Shown here piece after piece: positions 11,336 to 23,445 of a stretch of DNA of 64,000 nt. Within the stretch, counting starts at the first letter, position 1. The number at the start of each line of letters is the position of its first letter. The notes under the pieces are model-generated. The model did not search any database. It had not been told where the DNA came from and was given only the letters and a program-made list of their open reading frames with translations. This DNA is from Enterobacter cloacae complex sp. ECNIH7. GTDB lineage: Bacteria; Pseudomonadota; Gammaproteobacteria; Enterobacterales; Enterobacteriaceae. Location: positions 1,736,001 through 1,800,000 of the forward strand of contig NZ_CP017990.1 of NCBI RefSeq assembly GCF_002208095.1, given 5' to 3'. The translations under genes were made by a program, and so were the position numbers.

Positions 11336-13618
<2,283 letters not shown>

Positions 13619-13669
13619 GTAACACCTACCTTCTTAAGTGGATTTTTTATTTACTGCCTGAGAAAACCA

Positions 13670-14527
13670 TCAATGATGATCGTCGCCACGCAGGTAAATG
13701 ACCCAGTATGTCAACCCAACTAACAGACCCCCACCGATAATGTTCCCGATAGTGACAGGGATCAGGTTATCAGTAATGAAATTCATAATAGTCAGGTGAG
13801 AGAAACTTTCCGGGGATGAACCAACTGCGGTCCAGAACTCCGGGCTCGCAAAGTCGCGGATGACAATGCCCATTGGGATCATGAACATATTCGCGATACT
13901 GTGCTCAAAGCCGCTGGCAACAAACATCGCAACCGGCAGAACCATAATTAAGGCTTTGTCCATCAGGCTACGACCCGAGTAGCTCATCCATACAGCCAGG
14001 CAGACCATCAGGTTAGCGAGGATGCCGAGAGCAACGGCTTCGATAAATGTGTGGTGCATTTTGTGGTCGGCGGTTTGCAGGACGTTAAGGCCCCAGCCAC
14101 CGTTGGCGGTCATGTACTCGCCAGAAAGCCACATCAACAAAACAAAGAGCAGACAGCCAACCAGGTTACCCACGTAGACGTTAAGCCAGTTACGTGCCAG
14201 CTGACCCCAGGTAATTCTTCCGCTGGCCTTTGCCACGACAATCAGCACCGTTGAGGTGAAGAGGTCGGCGCCGCAGATGACGCAGAGAATCAGACCCAGT
14301 GAGAAGCAAATGCCGCCAATCAGTTTGGCCATGCCGAAAGGCATTCCGGCAGTACCGGTGGTGGCGGTGATGTAGAAGACGAAAGCGATAGAGATGAACA
14401 CACCAGCCGTGATCGCCAGATAGAACGTCTTCATCGGGTGTTTCGTTGCTTTATAGACACCCGCTTCTTCGGCAACTTTGGCCATCGCAGCAGGGAGTAA
14501 AAGATCAAAAGGGTTGTCAGCTTTCAC
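13670..14527 (-). CDS. focA: Formate channel FocA (FNT family)
   Basis: Pentameric formate/nitrite-family channel of the inner membrane that exports formate made by PflB and re-imports it at low pH. Six hydrophobic helices are visible, with conserved loop sequences such as CGADLFTSTV and SGFEHSIANMF. The start is GTG at 14527 (mature reading MKADNPFDLL) behind an AGAGAG ribosome site, giving 285 aa as in E. coli. An in-frame start 14 codons upstream lacks family support. Transcription is probably from FNR-linked promoters just upstream. Confidence 0.96.
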   Translation of the reverse strand: MKADNPFDLLLPAAMAKVAEEAGVYKATKHPMKTFYLAITAGVFISIAFVFYITATTGTAGMPFGMAKLIGGICFSLGLILCVICGADLFTSTVLIVVAKASGRITWGQLARNWLNVYVGNLVGCLLFVLLMWLSGEYMTANGGWGLNVLQTADHKMHHTFIEAVALGILANLMVCLAVWMSYSGRSLMDKALIMVLPVAMFVASGFEHSIANMFMIPMGIVIRDFASPEFWTAVGSSPESFSHLTIMNFITDNLIPVTIGNIIGGGLLVGLTYWVIYLRGDDHH

Positions 14528-14587
14528 ACTAACTCTCTCTTTATTAAGTCGGCGACGAGATACTAACAAAGCATTATAGAAGAGAAA

Positions 14588-14601
14588 TTGATATAGATCA
14601 T
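14588..14601 (-). promoter_or_regulatory. FNR box upstream of focA-pflB
   Basis: TTGAT-ATAG-ATCAT is an almost perfect FNR palindrome (one mismatch). On the minus strand a TATAAT hexamer lies at 14578-14573 and a TAGTAT at 14565-14560. The second gives the usual spacing of about 41 bases from site centre to start. The same arrangement exists in E. coli, where several promoters and ArcA also act. Confidence 0.8.
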
Positions 14602-14851
14602 ATCTCGCCTGGCTTATAGGCCCGCAGTGTGTATGGTTTTACAACAAATGCGGAGTAAGTAATTGATTATCCGTATAAAAATAAATTTTAAAAGTTATGA
14701 AAAGAGTTGAATTTTTTCGTTCGGCCACCCCTGACGCAGTTAATTAATATGGAGTATTTACCATAAAAAGTAACAGTAAAGCCCAGGTAAATATTATTAT
14801 ATTTACCCATGTTTAACTTTATTATTACAATCAACAGTCATTGCCGAAGAA
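14602..14851. other. AT-rich focA upstream region
   Basis: Noncoding stretch between the FNR box and the ycaO terminator. In E. coli the equivalent region holds further pfl promoters and ArcA/IHF sites. I see long A/T tracts consistent with that but cannot assign a specific site. Confidence 0.4.
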
Positions 14852-14882
14852 AATAAAAAACGGGGCAATGAAATTGCCCCGT
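14852..14882 (-). terminator. Terminator after ycaO
   Basis: On the minus strand ACGGGGCAAT pairs with ATTGCCCCGT across TTC, followed by a T-run. Confidence 0.92.
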
Positions 14883-14933
14883 AATATAGCCCAGACGATT
14901 GAATACGCCTACTGCTGGTAATGTTATGTGCGC

Positions 14934-16694
14934 TTATTTTAACCAGTAAGCGGCTTTTGCTTTCTGCAGCTTTTCGTAGGCCTTCAGCAGCGATTGATGC
15001 GCCGGGAAGGCTTTCAGATCGCTATCAACAGCCTGCAGGCCATAGAACGGCGCTTCGCCGCTCAGGGCCGCGCTGGCTGCTTCTACGGCCTCAGCTCCGT
15101 ACATACGCACGAAAGCATTCAGGTATTGCAGCGGCTCGCGGTCCTCTTCCTGGGCCAGCAGCAACAGGGTTTGCAGGCAGCGGTAATAATTGGTGCGTTC
15201 GGCAGAGAAGACAGACTGGTTGAATTCCATGGTCCACTCGGTCCAGGCCAGGGCCTGATCCAAATCGCCACCCGCCAGGGCCAGCATCGCTTTCAGCTCA
15301 CCGATGCGCAGGGTATACCAGCCGTTGTCTTTACCGGTCGCCAGACCCAGCAGTTCGCGTACGCGGGTGAAGTCATCGTGGCCTTCTTCGTCCAGTTGGG
15401 CGATCAGGTTCAGATAATCTTCTTTCTCCCACTCGCTGCCCGGCAGAGCCAGCAGCGTTTCGCGCAGATGGGCACCCATGCTGTTGTTCGCCAGCCACAG
15501 ATCTTCAGCCGGGTAGATGTCGGACATGCCCGGAACGATAATGCGGCACGCGTAGACGCCAAGATGTTCGTAGTCGGCAATGTAGACTTCCTGATCTTCC
15601 GCGTCGAAGATAGCCATCAGCGTGGCGAACTCTTCTTCCGTGGTACCGGCAAAGCTCCAGTCCACGAACGGATAGTCGGCGTCCTGCTTGAACATATCCC
15701 AGGAAATTAAACCGCTGGAGTCAATGAAGTGGGTTTCAAGGTTGGTATGCTCGGCCACTTCTTCATCGTCAAACGTTGGCGGAGTGAAGACGTCGAGATC
15801 TTTCAGGCTACGGCCCTGCAGCAGCTCGGTAACGGTACGCTCCAGCGCCACGCCGAAGTCAGGGTGCGCCCCGAATGAGGCGAAGCAGGTGCCGTTGGCC
15901 GGGTTAAACAGCACCACGCAGATAACCGGATACTTGCCGCCCAGCGAGCCGTCATAGGCAAAGATTGGGAAACCTTCTGCTTCGAGCTTAGCGATGGACT
16001 CCACTACGCCCGGGTAGCGCGCCAGCACGTCTGCCGGAATTTCAGGCAGGCTGATGGATTCAGCGATGATGCGGTTTTTAATGTGGCGTTCAAAGACTTC
16101 AGACAAACCCTGCACGCGCGCTTCATTGCGGGTGTTACCGGCGGACATACCGTTGGACACATACAGGTTGCCGACGATGTTCATCGGAATATACACGGTC
16201 TGCTCGTCAGACTGACGGGTGAACGGCAGGGCGCAGATCCCACGGTCTTCATTGCCAGACTGCAGATCGATCAGCATGCTGGCGGTCAGTTCGTTTTCCG
16301 GATCGTAGAAAGCACGCAGGCGCGCGTCGAGAATACCTTCCGGCAGCTCGTCATCTTCGGTCAGCGGGAACCATTTTTCATTTGGATAGTGAACGAACGG
16401 GCCGTTAGCGATGGTTTCGCCCAGCCAGAAGTCAGCGAAGAAATAGTTGGTGGACAGACGCTCAAAATACTCACCCAGCGCAGAGGCCAGTGCCGCTTTT
16501 TTTGTCGCGCCTTTACCGTTGGTAAAGCACAGGGCACAGTCTTTATCGCGAATATGCACGGACCAGACATGAGGCACCGGATTGAGCCAGGAGGCTTCTT
16601 CGATGTTAAAACCCAGGTCGGTCAGTTTCTGCTGGAAGCGAGCGATGGAATCTTCCAGAGCGGCGTCTTTGCCGGGGATAAACGTTTGAGTCAT
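14934..16694 (-). CDS. ycaO: YcaO, ribosomal protein S12 methylthiotransferase accessory factor
   Basis: YcaO-fold ATP-dependent protein of 586 aa, the exact E. coli length when started at 16694 (MTQTFIPGKD). In E. coli it helps RimO beta-methylthiolate S12; the stand-alone context here, without precursor peptide or dehydrogenase genes, fits that housekeeping role rather than azole synthesis. The N-terminal half holds the ATP-binding YcaO domain (for example ATKKAALASALGEYFERLS). The C-terminal third is helical and repeat-like. Upstream in-frame codons to 16988 are rejected as they read into the divergent ycaP promoter region. Confidence 0.95.
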   Translation of the reverse strand: MTQTFIPGKDAALEDSIARFQQKLTDLGFNIEEASWLNPVPHVWSVHIRDKDCALCFTNGKGATKKAALASALGEYFERLSTNYFFADFWLGETIANGPFVHYPNEKWFPLTEDDELPEGILDARLRAFYDPENELTASMLIDLQSGNEDRGICALPFTRQSDEQTVYIPMNIVGNLYVSNGMSAGNTRNEARVQGLSEVFERHIKNRIIAESISLPEIPADVLARYPGVVESIAKLEAEGFPIFAYDGSLGGKYPVICVVLFNPANGTCFASFGAHPDFGVALERTVTELLQGRSLKDLDVFTPPTFDDEEVAEHTNLETHFIDSSGLISWDMFKQDADYPFVDWSFAGTTEEEFATLMAIFDAEDQEVYIADYEHLGVYACRIIVPGMSDIYPAEDLWLANNSMGAHLRETLLALPGSEWEKEDYLNLIAQLDEEGHDDFTRVRELLGLATGKDNGWYTLRIGELKAMLALAGGDLDQALAWTEWTMEFNQSVFSAERTNYYRCLQTLLLLAQEEDREPLQYLNAFVRMYGAEAVEAASAALSGEAPFYGLQAVDSDLKAFPAHQSLLKAYEKLQKAKAAYWLK

Positions 16695-16821
16695 GGCGTT
16701 CACTTTTATCGTACGTAAAGCGCGCAATGATACGGGTTTTGCGTGACGGGTGCTATCTTCGGCGAAAATAAAAGGCTGGACTATGCTTAGTGGCAGTAAC
16801 TGACTGTTAAGGCATAGAAAA

Positions 16822-17514
16822 ATGAAAGCATTTGATCTCCAGCGGATGGCGTTTGATAAAGTTCCTCCTGAATTTCTGGGCGAAGTGGCGCTGCGTAGCC
16901 TGTATACCTTCGTCCTCGTCTTCCTGTTTCTTAAAATCACCGGCCGCCGCGGCGTGCGGCAGATGTCGCTCTTTGAGGTGTTGATCATCCTGACGCTGGG
17001 CTCGGCGGCGGGGGACGTCGCCTTTTATGACGATGTGCCGATGGTGCCGGTGTTTATCGTTTTTGTCTCACTGGCGCTACTTTACCGTCTTGTCATGTGG
17101 CTGATGTCGAAAAGCGAAAAGCTGGAAGATCTGCTTGAAGGGAAGCCGGTCGTTATCGTCGAGGACGGACAGCTGGCCTGGGAAAATGTACAAAGCGCCA
17201 ATATGACCGAGTTTGAGTTCTTTATGGAGCTTCGCCTGAACAGCGTTGAACAGCTCGGGCAGGTGCGTCTGGCGATCATGGAAACCAACGGGCAGATCAG
17301 CGTCTATTACTATTCTGACGACGAGGTGAAGCCGGGACTGTGTATCCTGCCGGATATGCTCATTGAGCGTTTCAGAACGGTACCGGAATCAGGCGAGTAT
17401 GCTTGCGTACAATGTAGCCATGTTGTCGCGATGCAGCCGGGGGATCGCCAATTATGCCCCCGCTGTGCAAATCCGGAATGGACGAAGGTTAGCCGGGCCA
17501 AACGCATTACCTGA
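16822..17514 (+). CDS. ycaP: YcaP, DUF421/YetF-family membrane protein
   Basis: A 230-aa protein with about three N-terminal transmembrane helices (residues 20-95) and a soluble DUF421 domain (about 100-185). A C-terminal pair of CxxC motifs (CVQCSH, CPRC) could bind zinc. The length equals E. coli YcaP. Function is unknown. It is transcribed divergently from ycaO, with 127 bases between the two starts. Confidence 0.92.
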   Translation: MKAFDLQRMAFDKVPPEFLGEVALRSLYTFVLVFLFLKITGRRGVRQMSLFEVLIILTLGSAAGDVAFYDDVPMVPVFIVFVSLALLYRLVMWLMSKSEKLEDLLEGKPVVIVEDGQLAWENVQSANMTEFEFFMELRLNSVEQLGQVRLAIMETNGQISVYYYSDDEVKPGLCILPDMLIERFRTVPESGEYACVQCSHVVAMQPGDRQLCPRCANPEWTKVSRAKRIT

Positions 17515-17676
17515 CAGCCATTTTGTCGGTTTTGTCTTAGCGAGGCGGCAGATTGTTTTGTGTGACGCGGGGCACATTTCACGGGTCATAAGTTTTAGAC
17601 ATTGCGGCGCGTGTCACTGAATGATAAAACCGATATCCACAGTTATAACTTATGGCTTTTAGCGTGGTGAGGGGAA

Positions 17677-18765
17677 ATGGCTCAAGTCTTTAATTTCAGT
17701 TCAGGTCCGGCAATGTTACCGGCAGACGTGCTTAAACAGGCTCAACAGGAACTCTGTGACTGGAACGGTCTCGGTACGTCGGTGATGGAAATCAGCCACC
17801 GTGGTAAAGAGTTTATTCAGGTGGCGGAAGAGGCAGAAAAGGATTTTCGCGATCTGCTGAATATTCCCTCGAACTACAAAGTATTGTTCTGTCACGGCGG
17901 TGGGCGCGGCCAGTTTGCGGGCGTTCCGCTGAATATCCTCGGTGACAAAACGACGGCTGACTACGTTGACGCGGGTTACTGGGCAGCAAGCGCCGTTAAA
18001 GAAGCGCATAAATACTGCACGCCGAATGTTATCGACGCCAAAGTAACCGTTGACGGTCTGCGCGCCGTGAAGCCAATGAGCGAGTGGCAGCTTTCCGATA
18101 ACGCAGCGTATCTGCACTACTGCCCGAACGAAACCATTGACGGGATTGCCATCGACGAGACGCCAAACTTCGGCAGCGATGTCGTGGTTGCCGCCGACTT
18201 CTCCTCCACCATTCTGTCTGCGCCAATTGATGTCAGCCGCTACGGCGTTATCTATGCGGGCGCGCAGAAAAATATCGGCCCGGCCGGTTTGACTATCGTC
18301 GTCGTGCGTGAGGACCTGCTGGGTAAAGCGCATAAATCCTGCCCGTCGATTCTCGATTACACCGTGCTGAACGATAACGATTCGATGTTCAATACCCCAC
18401 CAACGTTTGCCTGGTATCTCTCCGGCCTGGTCTTCAAATGGCTGAAGCAAAACGGCGGCGTGGCGCAGATGGACAAGGTCAATCAGCAGAAAGCTGAACT
18501 CCTGTATGGCGTGATCGACAAGAGCGATTTCTACCGCAACGATGTGGCGAAAGCTAACCGTTCCCGCATGAACGTGCCGTTCCAGCTGGCGGACAGCAGC
18601 CTGGACAAAGTGTTCCTGGAAGAGTCCTTCGCGGCAGGCCTGCATGCGCTCAAAGGTCACCGTGTCGTTGGCGGCATGCGTGCCTCCATCTATAACGCGA
18701 TGCCGCTGGAAGGCGTTAAAGCCCTGACGGATTTCATGATCGACTTCGAACGTCGTCACGGTTAA
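17677..18765 (+). CDS. serC: Phosphoserine aminotransferase
   Basis: PLP enzyme that converts 3-phosphohydroxypyruvate to phosphoserine in serine synthesis and also serves pyridoxine synthesis. The PLP lysine lies in [13 protein letters not shown], about residue 198. Length 362 aa, as in E. coli. The start ATG follows a GAGGGG site. aroA follows after 69 bases, forming the classical serC-aroA unit with a terminator-like hairpin between the genes. Confidence 0.98.
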   Translation: MAQVFNFSSGPAMLPADVLKQAQQELCDWNGLGTSVMEISHRGKEFIQVAEEAEKDFRDLLNIPSNYKVLFCHGGGRGQFAGVPLNILGDKTTADYVDAGYWAASAVKEAHKYCTPNVIDAKVTVDGLRAVKPMSEWQLSDNAAYLHYCPNETIDGIAIDETPNFGSDVVVAADFSSTILSAPIDVSRYGVIYAGAQKNIGPAGLTIVVVREDLLGKAHKSCPSILDYTVLNDNDSMFNTPPTFAWYLSGLVFKWLKQNGGVAQMDKVNQQKAELLYGVIDKSDFYRNDVAKANRSRMNVPFQLADSSLDKVFLEESFAAGLHALKGHRVVGGMRASIYNAMPLEGVKALTDFMIDFERRHG

Positions 18766-18780
18766 TTTGCTGTTTTTCAC

Positions 18781-18808
18781 CCCCGCAGCGTCCCTGCGGG
18801 GTTTTTAT
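18781..18808 (+). terminator. Intra-operon terminator/attenuator between serC and aroA
   Basis: CCCCGCAG (18781-18788) pairs with CTGCGGGG (18794-18801), followed by TTTTTATT. It probably trims the transcript so that aroA is made at a lower level than serC. Confidence 0.85.
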
Positions 18809-18834
18809 TATGTTGAGTTGAGAGTTTAGTTTTC

Positions 18835-20118
18835 ATGGAATCCCTGACGTTACAACCTATCGCGCGGGTAGATGGCACCATTAATCTGCCTGGTTCAAAA
18901 AGTGTCTCGAACCGCGCTCTGCTGCTGGCAGCTCTGGCAAACGGCACCACCGTCCTCACAAACCTGCTGGACAGCGATGACGTGCGCCATATGCTCAATG
19001 CGCTGAAAGCGTTGGGCATTCATTACACTCTCTCCGACGATCGTACCCGTTGCGAAGTGACCGGCAACGGCGGCGCGCTGCGCTCGGGCGAAGAGCTTGA
19101 GCTGTTTTTGGGCAACGCGGGTACCGCGATGCGCCCGCTGGCGGCGGCCCTGTGCCTGGGTAGCAACAACATTGTGCTGACCGGCGAGCCGCGCATGAAA
19201 GAGCGTCCGATTGGTCACCTTGTGGATGCTTTGCGTCAGGGCGGCGCGCAGGTTGAGTATCTTGAGCAGGAAAACTATCCGCCACTGCGTCTGCGCGGCG
19301 GTTTTACCGGCGGTCACGTCGAGGTGGACGGCAGCGTCTCCAGCCAGTTCCTGACGGCACTGCTGATGACCGCGCCGCTGGCACCGCAGGATACGGTTAT
19401 CACAATTAAAGGTGAGCTGGTCTCCAAACCGTACATTGATATCACGCTGCACCTGATGAAAACCTTCGGCGTTGAGGTGGAAAACCAGTCCTATCAGCGC
19501 TTCGTGTTGCGCGGGGCGCAGCAGTACCAGTCTCCGGGCAACTACCTGGTTGAAGGGGATGCGTCATCCGCGTCCTACTTCCTGGCCGCGGGTGCGATTA
19601 AAGGCGGCACGGTAAAAGTGACCGGTATTGGCCGTAACAGCGTGCAGGGCGACATCCGTTTTGCGGACGTACTGGAAAAAATGGGCGCCATTGTCACCTG
19701 GGGCGATGACTTCATCTCCTGTACTCACGGCGAGCTGAACGCCATCGACATGGACATGAACCATATCCCGGATGCGGCGATGACCATTGCCACGGCGGCG
19801 CTGTTTGCCAAAGGCACTACCACGCTGCGTAACATCTACAACTGGCGCGTAAAAGAGACGGACCGCCTGTTCGCGATGGCGACCGAGCTGCGAAAAGTCG
19901 GTGCCGAGGTGGAAGAGGGCGAAGACTACATTCGCGTGACCCCTCCGGCAAAACTGCAGTTTGCGGAAATCGGCACCTACAACGATCACCGCATGGCGAT
20001 GTGCTTCTCGCTGGTGGCGTTGTCAGACACGCCTGTGACCATCCTTGACCCGAAATGTACGGCTAAAACCTTCCCGGACTACTTCGAACAGCTGGCACGC
20101 ATTAGCACGCTGGCCTGA
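18835..20118 (+). CDS. aroA: 3-phosphoshikimate 1-carboxyvinyltransferase (EPSP synthase)
   Basis: Shikimate-pathway enzyme joining PEP and shikimate-3-phosphate. It is the target of glyphosate. The class I PEP-site motif NAGTAMRPL and [12 protein letters not shown] are intact, so it is the inhibitor-sensitive type. Length 427 aa, the family norm. It is the second gene of the serC-aroA unit. In E. coli the M48 protease gene ycaL follows; here cmk follows directly. Confidence 0.98.
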   Translation: MESLTLQPIARVDGTINLPGSKSVSNRALLLAALANGTTVLTNLLDSDDVRHMLNALKALGIHYTLSDDRTRCEVTGNGGALRSGEELELFLGNAGTAMRPLAAALCLGSNNIVLTGEPRMKERPIGHLVDALRQGGAQVEYLEQENYPPLRLRGGFTGGHVEVDGSVSSQFLTALLMTAPLAPQDTVITIKGELVSKPYIDITLHLMKTFGVEVENQSYQRFVLRGAQQYQSPGNYLVEGDASSASYFLAAGAIKGGTVKVTGIGRNSVQGDIRFADVLEKMGAIVTWGDDFISCTHGELNAIDMDMNHIPDAAMTIATAALFAKGTTTLRNIYNWRVKETDRLFAMATELRKVGAEVEEGEDYIRVTPPAKLQFAEIGTYNDHRMAMCFSLVALSDTPVTILDPKCTAKTFPDYFEQLARISTLA

Positions 20119-20126
20119 TAACGTAT

Positions 20127-20152
20127 TGCCGCATCGCCCGATGCGGCATTTC
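20127..20152 (+). terminator. Hairpin after aroA
   Basis: TGCCGCATCG and CGATGCGGCA form a perfect 10-bp stem with a CC loop. The T-run is short and interrupted, so termination may be partial. Confidence 0.7.
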
Positions 20153-20252
20153 CTTACGCTTCATTACGAACACCTCCGCTCATTTCTTCTACACTCTGCT
20201 TCAATCATTCCGTAATTTGCACGCAAAGGTAACAGTTGCGCACGTTGGCGCG

Positions 20253-20258
20253 TATAAT
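20253..20258 (+). promoter_or_regulatory. Possible cmk promoter -10
   Basis: A perfect TATAAT lies 46 bases upstream of the cmk start. No good -35 is visible at 16-18 bases, so the assignment is tentative. Confidence 0.4.
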
Positions 20259-20303
20259 GCGCGGCGTTCATGTAAACGGTATGCCTTATTTAAGGAGAAA
20301 AAG

Positions 20304-20987
20304 ATGACGGCAGTTGCCCCGGTAATCACCATTGATGGGCCGAGTGGCGCAGGGAAAGGTACTCTGTGCAAAGCGATGGCGGAAGCATTGCAATGGCATC
20401 TTTTAGATTCGGGAGCAATCTATCGCGTACTGGCGCTGGCCGCGCTGCATCACCATGTGGATGTCGCGTCTGAAGAAGCGCTGGTTCCGCTGGCTGCGCA
20501 TCTGGATGTGCGTTTCGTATCGACCGATGGCAACCTGGAAGTCATCCTTGAAGGGGAAGACGTGAGCGGCGAAATCCGTACGCAGGAAGTGGCTAATGCG
20601 GCCTCTCAGGTTGCGGCGTTCCCTCGCGTTCGCGAGGCGCTGTTACGTCGTCAGCGCGCGTTCCGTGAAGCCCCGGGGCTGATCGCTGACGGACGCGATA
20701 TGGGAACGGTGGTATTCCCTGATGCGCCAGTGAAAATTTTCCTTGACGCCTCTTCGGAAGAACGTGCTCAACGCCGCATGCTTCAGTTGCAGGAAAAGGG
20801 GTTTAGTGTTAACTTTGATCGCCTTTTATCCGAGATAAAAGAGCGCGATGACCGCGATCGTAACCGCGCCGTCGCCCCACTTGTTCCTGCAGAAGATGCA
20901 TTAGTTCTGGATTCAACCAGTTTAACTATTGAGCAAGTGATTGAAAAAGCGCTACAATATGCGCGCCAAAAACTGGCACTCGCGTAA
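20304..20987 (+). CDS. cmk: Cytidylate kinase
   Basis: Phosphorylates CMP and dCMP with ATP to recycle pyrimidine nucleotides. P-loop GPSGAGKGT lies at about residues 12-20, with the NMP-binding [14 protein letters not shown] further on. The start at 20304 ([11 protein letters not shown]), behind AAGGAG, gives 227 aa as in E. coli; the frame opens earlier at 20217 but that would include the promoter region. rpsA follows after 111 bases. Confidence 0.97.
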   Translation: MTAVAPVITIDGPSGAGKGTLCKAMAEALQWHLLDSGAIYRVLALAALHHHVDVASEEALVPLAAHLDVRFVSTDGNLEVILEGEDVSGEIRTQEVANAASQVAAFPRVREALLRRQRAFREAPGLIADGRDMGTVVFPDAPVKIFLDASSEERAQRRMLQLQEKGFSVNFDRLLSEIKERDDRDRNRAVAPLVPAEDALVLDSTSLTIEQVIEKALQYARQKLALA

Positions 20988-21098
20988 TCGCGACCGATTT
21001 AGCAGTACCCCCGCTGCAATGGATTGACGGCGGGTATGTGAAACAACCCCATCCGGCACGGAGCCAGGTGGACGTTAATATTAACCTGAAGATTAAAC

Positions 21099-22772
21099 AT
21101 GACTGAATCTTTTGCTCAACTGTTTGAAGAATCCTTAAAAGAAATCGAAACCCGCCCGGGTTCCATCGTTCGCGGTGTTGTTGTTGCTATCGACAAAGAC
21201 GTAGTACTGGTTGACGCCGGTCTGAAATCTGAGTCCGCCATTCCGGCAGAGCAGTTCAAAAACGCCCAGGGCGAGCTGGAAATCCAGGTTGGTGACGAAG
21301 TTGACGTTGCTCTGGACGCAGTAGAAGACGGCTTCGGTGAAACCCTGCTTTCTCGTGAGAAAGCTAAACGTCACGAAGCATGGATCACGCTGGAAAAAGC
21401 TTACGAAGAAGCTGAAACTGTGGTCGGTGTTATCAACGGCAAAGTTAAAGGTGGCTTCACTGTTGAGCTGAATGGTATTCGTGCGTTCCTGCCAGGTTCT
21501 CTGGTAGACGTTCGTCCAGTTCGTGACACTCTGCACCTGGAAGGCAAAGAGCTTGAGTTCAAAGTAATCAAGCTGGACCAGAAGCGTAACAACGTTGTTG
21601 TTTCCCGTCGTGCCGTTATCGAATCCGAAAACAGCGCAGAACGCGATCAGCTGCTGGAAAACCTGCAGGAAGGCATGGAAGTCAAAGGTATCGTTAAGAA
21701 CCTCACTGACTACGGCGCATTCGTTGACCTGGGCGGCGTTGATGGCCTGCTGCACATCACCGACATGGCGTGGAAACGCGTTAAGCACCCAAGCGAAATC
21801 GTGAACGTGGGCGACGAAATCACTGTTAAAGTGCTGAAGTTTGACCGCGAGCGTACTCGTGTATCCCTCGGCCTGAAACAGCTGGGCGAAGATCCATGGG
21901 TAGCTATCGCTAAGCGTTACCCAGAAGGTACTAAACTGACTGGTCGCGTAACCAACCTGACTGACTACGGCTGCTTCGTTGAAATCGAAGAAGGCGTTGA
22001 AGGTCTGGTGCACGTTTCCGAAATGGACTGGACCAACAAAAACATCCACCCATCCAAAGTTGTTAACGTTGGTGATGTAGTGGAAGTGATGGTTCTGGAT
22101 ATCGACGAAGAACGTCGTCGTATCTCCCTGGGCCTGAAACAGTGCAAAAACAACCCATGGCAGCAATTCGCGGAAACCCACAACAAGGGCGACCGTGTTG
22201 AAGGTAAAATCAAGTCTATCACTGACTTCGGTATCTTCATCGGCCTGGACGGCGGCATCGATGGCCTGGTTCACCTGTCTGACATCTCCTGGAACGTTGC
22301 AGGCGAAGAAGCAGTTCGTGAATACAAAAAAGGCGACGAAATCGCTGCAGTTGTTCTGCAGGTTGACGCAGAGCGTGAGCGTATCTCCCTGGGCGTTAAA
22401 CAGCTCGCAGAAGATCCGTTCAACAACTGGGTTGCACTGAACAAGAAAGGCGCAATCGTAAACGGTAAAGTGACTGCAGTTGACGCTAAAGGCGCAACCG
22501 TAGAACTGGCTGACGGTGTTGAAGGTTACCTGCGCGCTTCTGAAGCTTCACGTGACCGCGTTGAAGATGCCACTCTGGTTCTGAACGTAGGCGACGACGT
22601 TGAAGCTAAGTTCACCGGTGTTGACCGTAAGAACCGTGCAATCAGCCTGTCTGTTCGTGCTAAAGACGAAGCTGATGAGAAAGATGCAATCGCAACTGTT
22701 AACAAACAGGAAGATGCAAACTTCTCTAACAACGCAATGGCTGAAGCTTTCAAAGCAGCTAAAGGCGAGTAA
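21099..22772 (+). CDS. rpsA: 30S ribosomal protein S1
   Basis: Large ribosomal protein that delivers mRNAs with weak Shine-Dalgarno sites. Six S1/OB repeats are visible, each with a variant of DYGxFVxL and GLVHxSD. Length 557 aa, as in E. coli. The leader lacks a strong Shine-Dalgarno (only GAAG, 7 bases before ATG). As known in E. coli, this special leader lets S1 repress its own synthesis. Codon use is that of a very highly expressed gene. Confidence 0.98.
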   Translation: MTESFAQLFEESLKEIETRPGSIVRGVVVAIDKDVVLVDAGLKSESAIPAEQFKNAQGELEIQVGDEVDVALDAVEDGFGETLLSREKAKRHEAWITLEKAYEEAETVVGVINGKVKGGFTVELNGIRAFLPGSLVDVRPVRDTLHLEGKELEFKVIKLDQKRNNVVVSRRAVIESENSAERDQLLENLQEGMEVKGIVKNLTDYGAFVDLGGVDGLLHITDMAWKRVKHPSEIVNVGDEITVKVLKFDRERTRVSLGLKQLGEDPWVAIAKRYPEGTKLTGRVTNLTDYGCFVEIEEGVEGLVHVSEMDWTNKNIHPSKVVNVGDVVEVMVLDIDEERRRISLGLKQCKNNPWQQFAETHNKGDRVEGKIKSITDFGIFIGLDGGIDGLVHLSDISWNVAGEEAVREYKKGDEIAAVVLQVDAERERISLGVKQLAEDPFNNWVALNKKGAIVNGKVTAVDAKGATVELADGVEGYLRASEASRDRVEDATLVLNVGDDVEAKFTGVDRKNRAISLSVRAKDEADEKDAIATVNKQEDANFSNNAMAEAFKAAKGE

Positions 22773-22835
22773 TATCAGGTTCTCAGCATCATTTGCGCTG
22801 TAACGCATTTACAGCGTGAAGGATGAGGAGCAAAC

Positions 22836-22864
22836 TTGACAGATTGCAGGATTCGTCCTGTAAT
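22836..22864 (+). promoter_or_regulatory. ihfB promoter
   Basis: Consensus -35 TTGACA (22836-22841) and -10 TGTAAT (22859-22864) have an optimal 17-base spacer. The start would be near 22871, about 70 bases before ihfB. A 10-bp inverted repeat with a TTCG centre (22842-22865) covers the spacer and the -10. Confidence 0.75.
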
Positions 22865-22872
22865 CAATAACA

Positions 22873-22894
22873 AAGGGCGGCTACGGCCGCCCTT
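22873..22894 (+). terminator. GC-rich hairpin after rpsA / at ihfB mRNA 5' end
   Basis: AAGGGCGGC pairs with GCCGCCCTT around TACG, followed by GTTTAA. It could terminate rpsA transcripts. It would also form the very 5' end of the ihfB mRNA. Confidence 0.6.
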
Positions 22895-22942
22895 GTTTAA
22901 TGAGCTGTTCAGCTAATTGGTTTGAAAGGAACCGGAGGAATC

Positions 22943-23230
22943 ATGACCAAGTCAGAATTGATTGAAAGACTTGCCAGTCAGCAACCGCATATCCCTGCCA
23001 AGGCAGTGGAAGATGCCGTAAAAGAGATGCTGGAGCATATGGCCTCCACTCTTGCCCAGGGCGAGCGCATTGAAATCCGCGGTTTCGGTAGTTTTTCTCT
23101 GCACTATCGTGCTCCACGTACCGGGCGTAACCCGAAAACTGGCGATAAAGTCGAGCTGGAAGGCAAGTACGTTCCACACTTTAAGCCGGGTAAAGAACTG
23201 CGCGATCGCGCCAATATTTACGGCAACTGA
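22943..23230 (+). CDS. ihfB: Integration host factor subunit beta
   Basis: Small DNA-bending protein of the HU/IHF family. It pairs with IhfA and is needed for lambda-type site-specific recombination, including int-type prophages like the one in this window. The DNA-binding arm reads [17 protein letters not shown]. The start at 22943 ([10 protein letters not shown]) follows GGAGGAATC and gives 95 aa, one residue longer than in E. coli (extra C-terminal Asn). Confidence 0.98.
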   Translation: MTKSELIERLASQQPHIPAKAVEDAVKEMLEHMASTLAQGERIEIRGFGSFSLHYRAPRTGRNPKTGDKVELEGKYVPHFKPGKELRDRANIYGN

Positions 23231-23262
23231 GTTTAGCCAGCCGGTTAAACTGGGTTCGAAAG

Positions 23263-23287
23263 AAAGCACCTGCGGGTGCTTTTTTTG
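23263..23287 (+). terminator. Terminator after ihfB
   Basis: AGCACC / GGTGCT with a TGCG loop, A-run upstream and seven T downstream. Confidence 0.92.
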
Positions 23288-23445
23288 TCTCTGTCGCTTT
23301 CCTTCTGAAGGTGCCCCGCATTTTTCCGTTTTGTTTTCTGCAAACCGATAAAAACAGCACAGCGCGCGCTGTAAAACGTAGTTTTCCCATCTGACAATTC
23401 GCTCTGCCTGATTAGATACTGCTCCTCTGAAACAGGGAGGTAGCA

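Noticed and set aside
21135..22274. A 379-aa frame opposite rpsA
   Set aside because: Antisense to a strongly biased ribosomal gene, with no motif or start signal.
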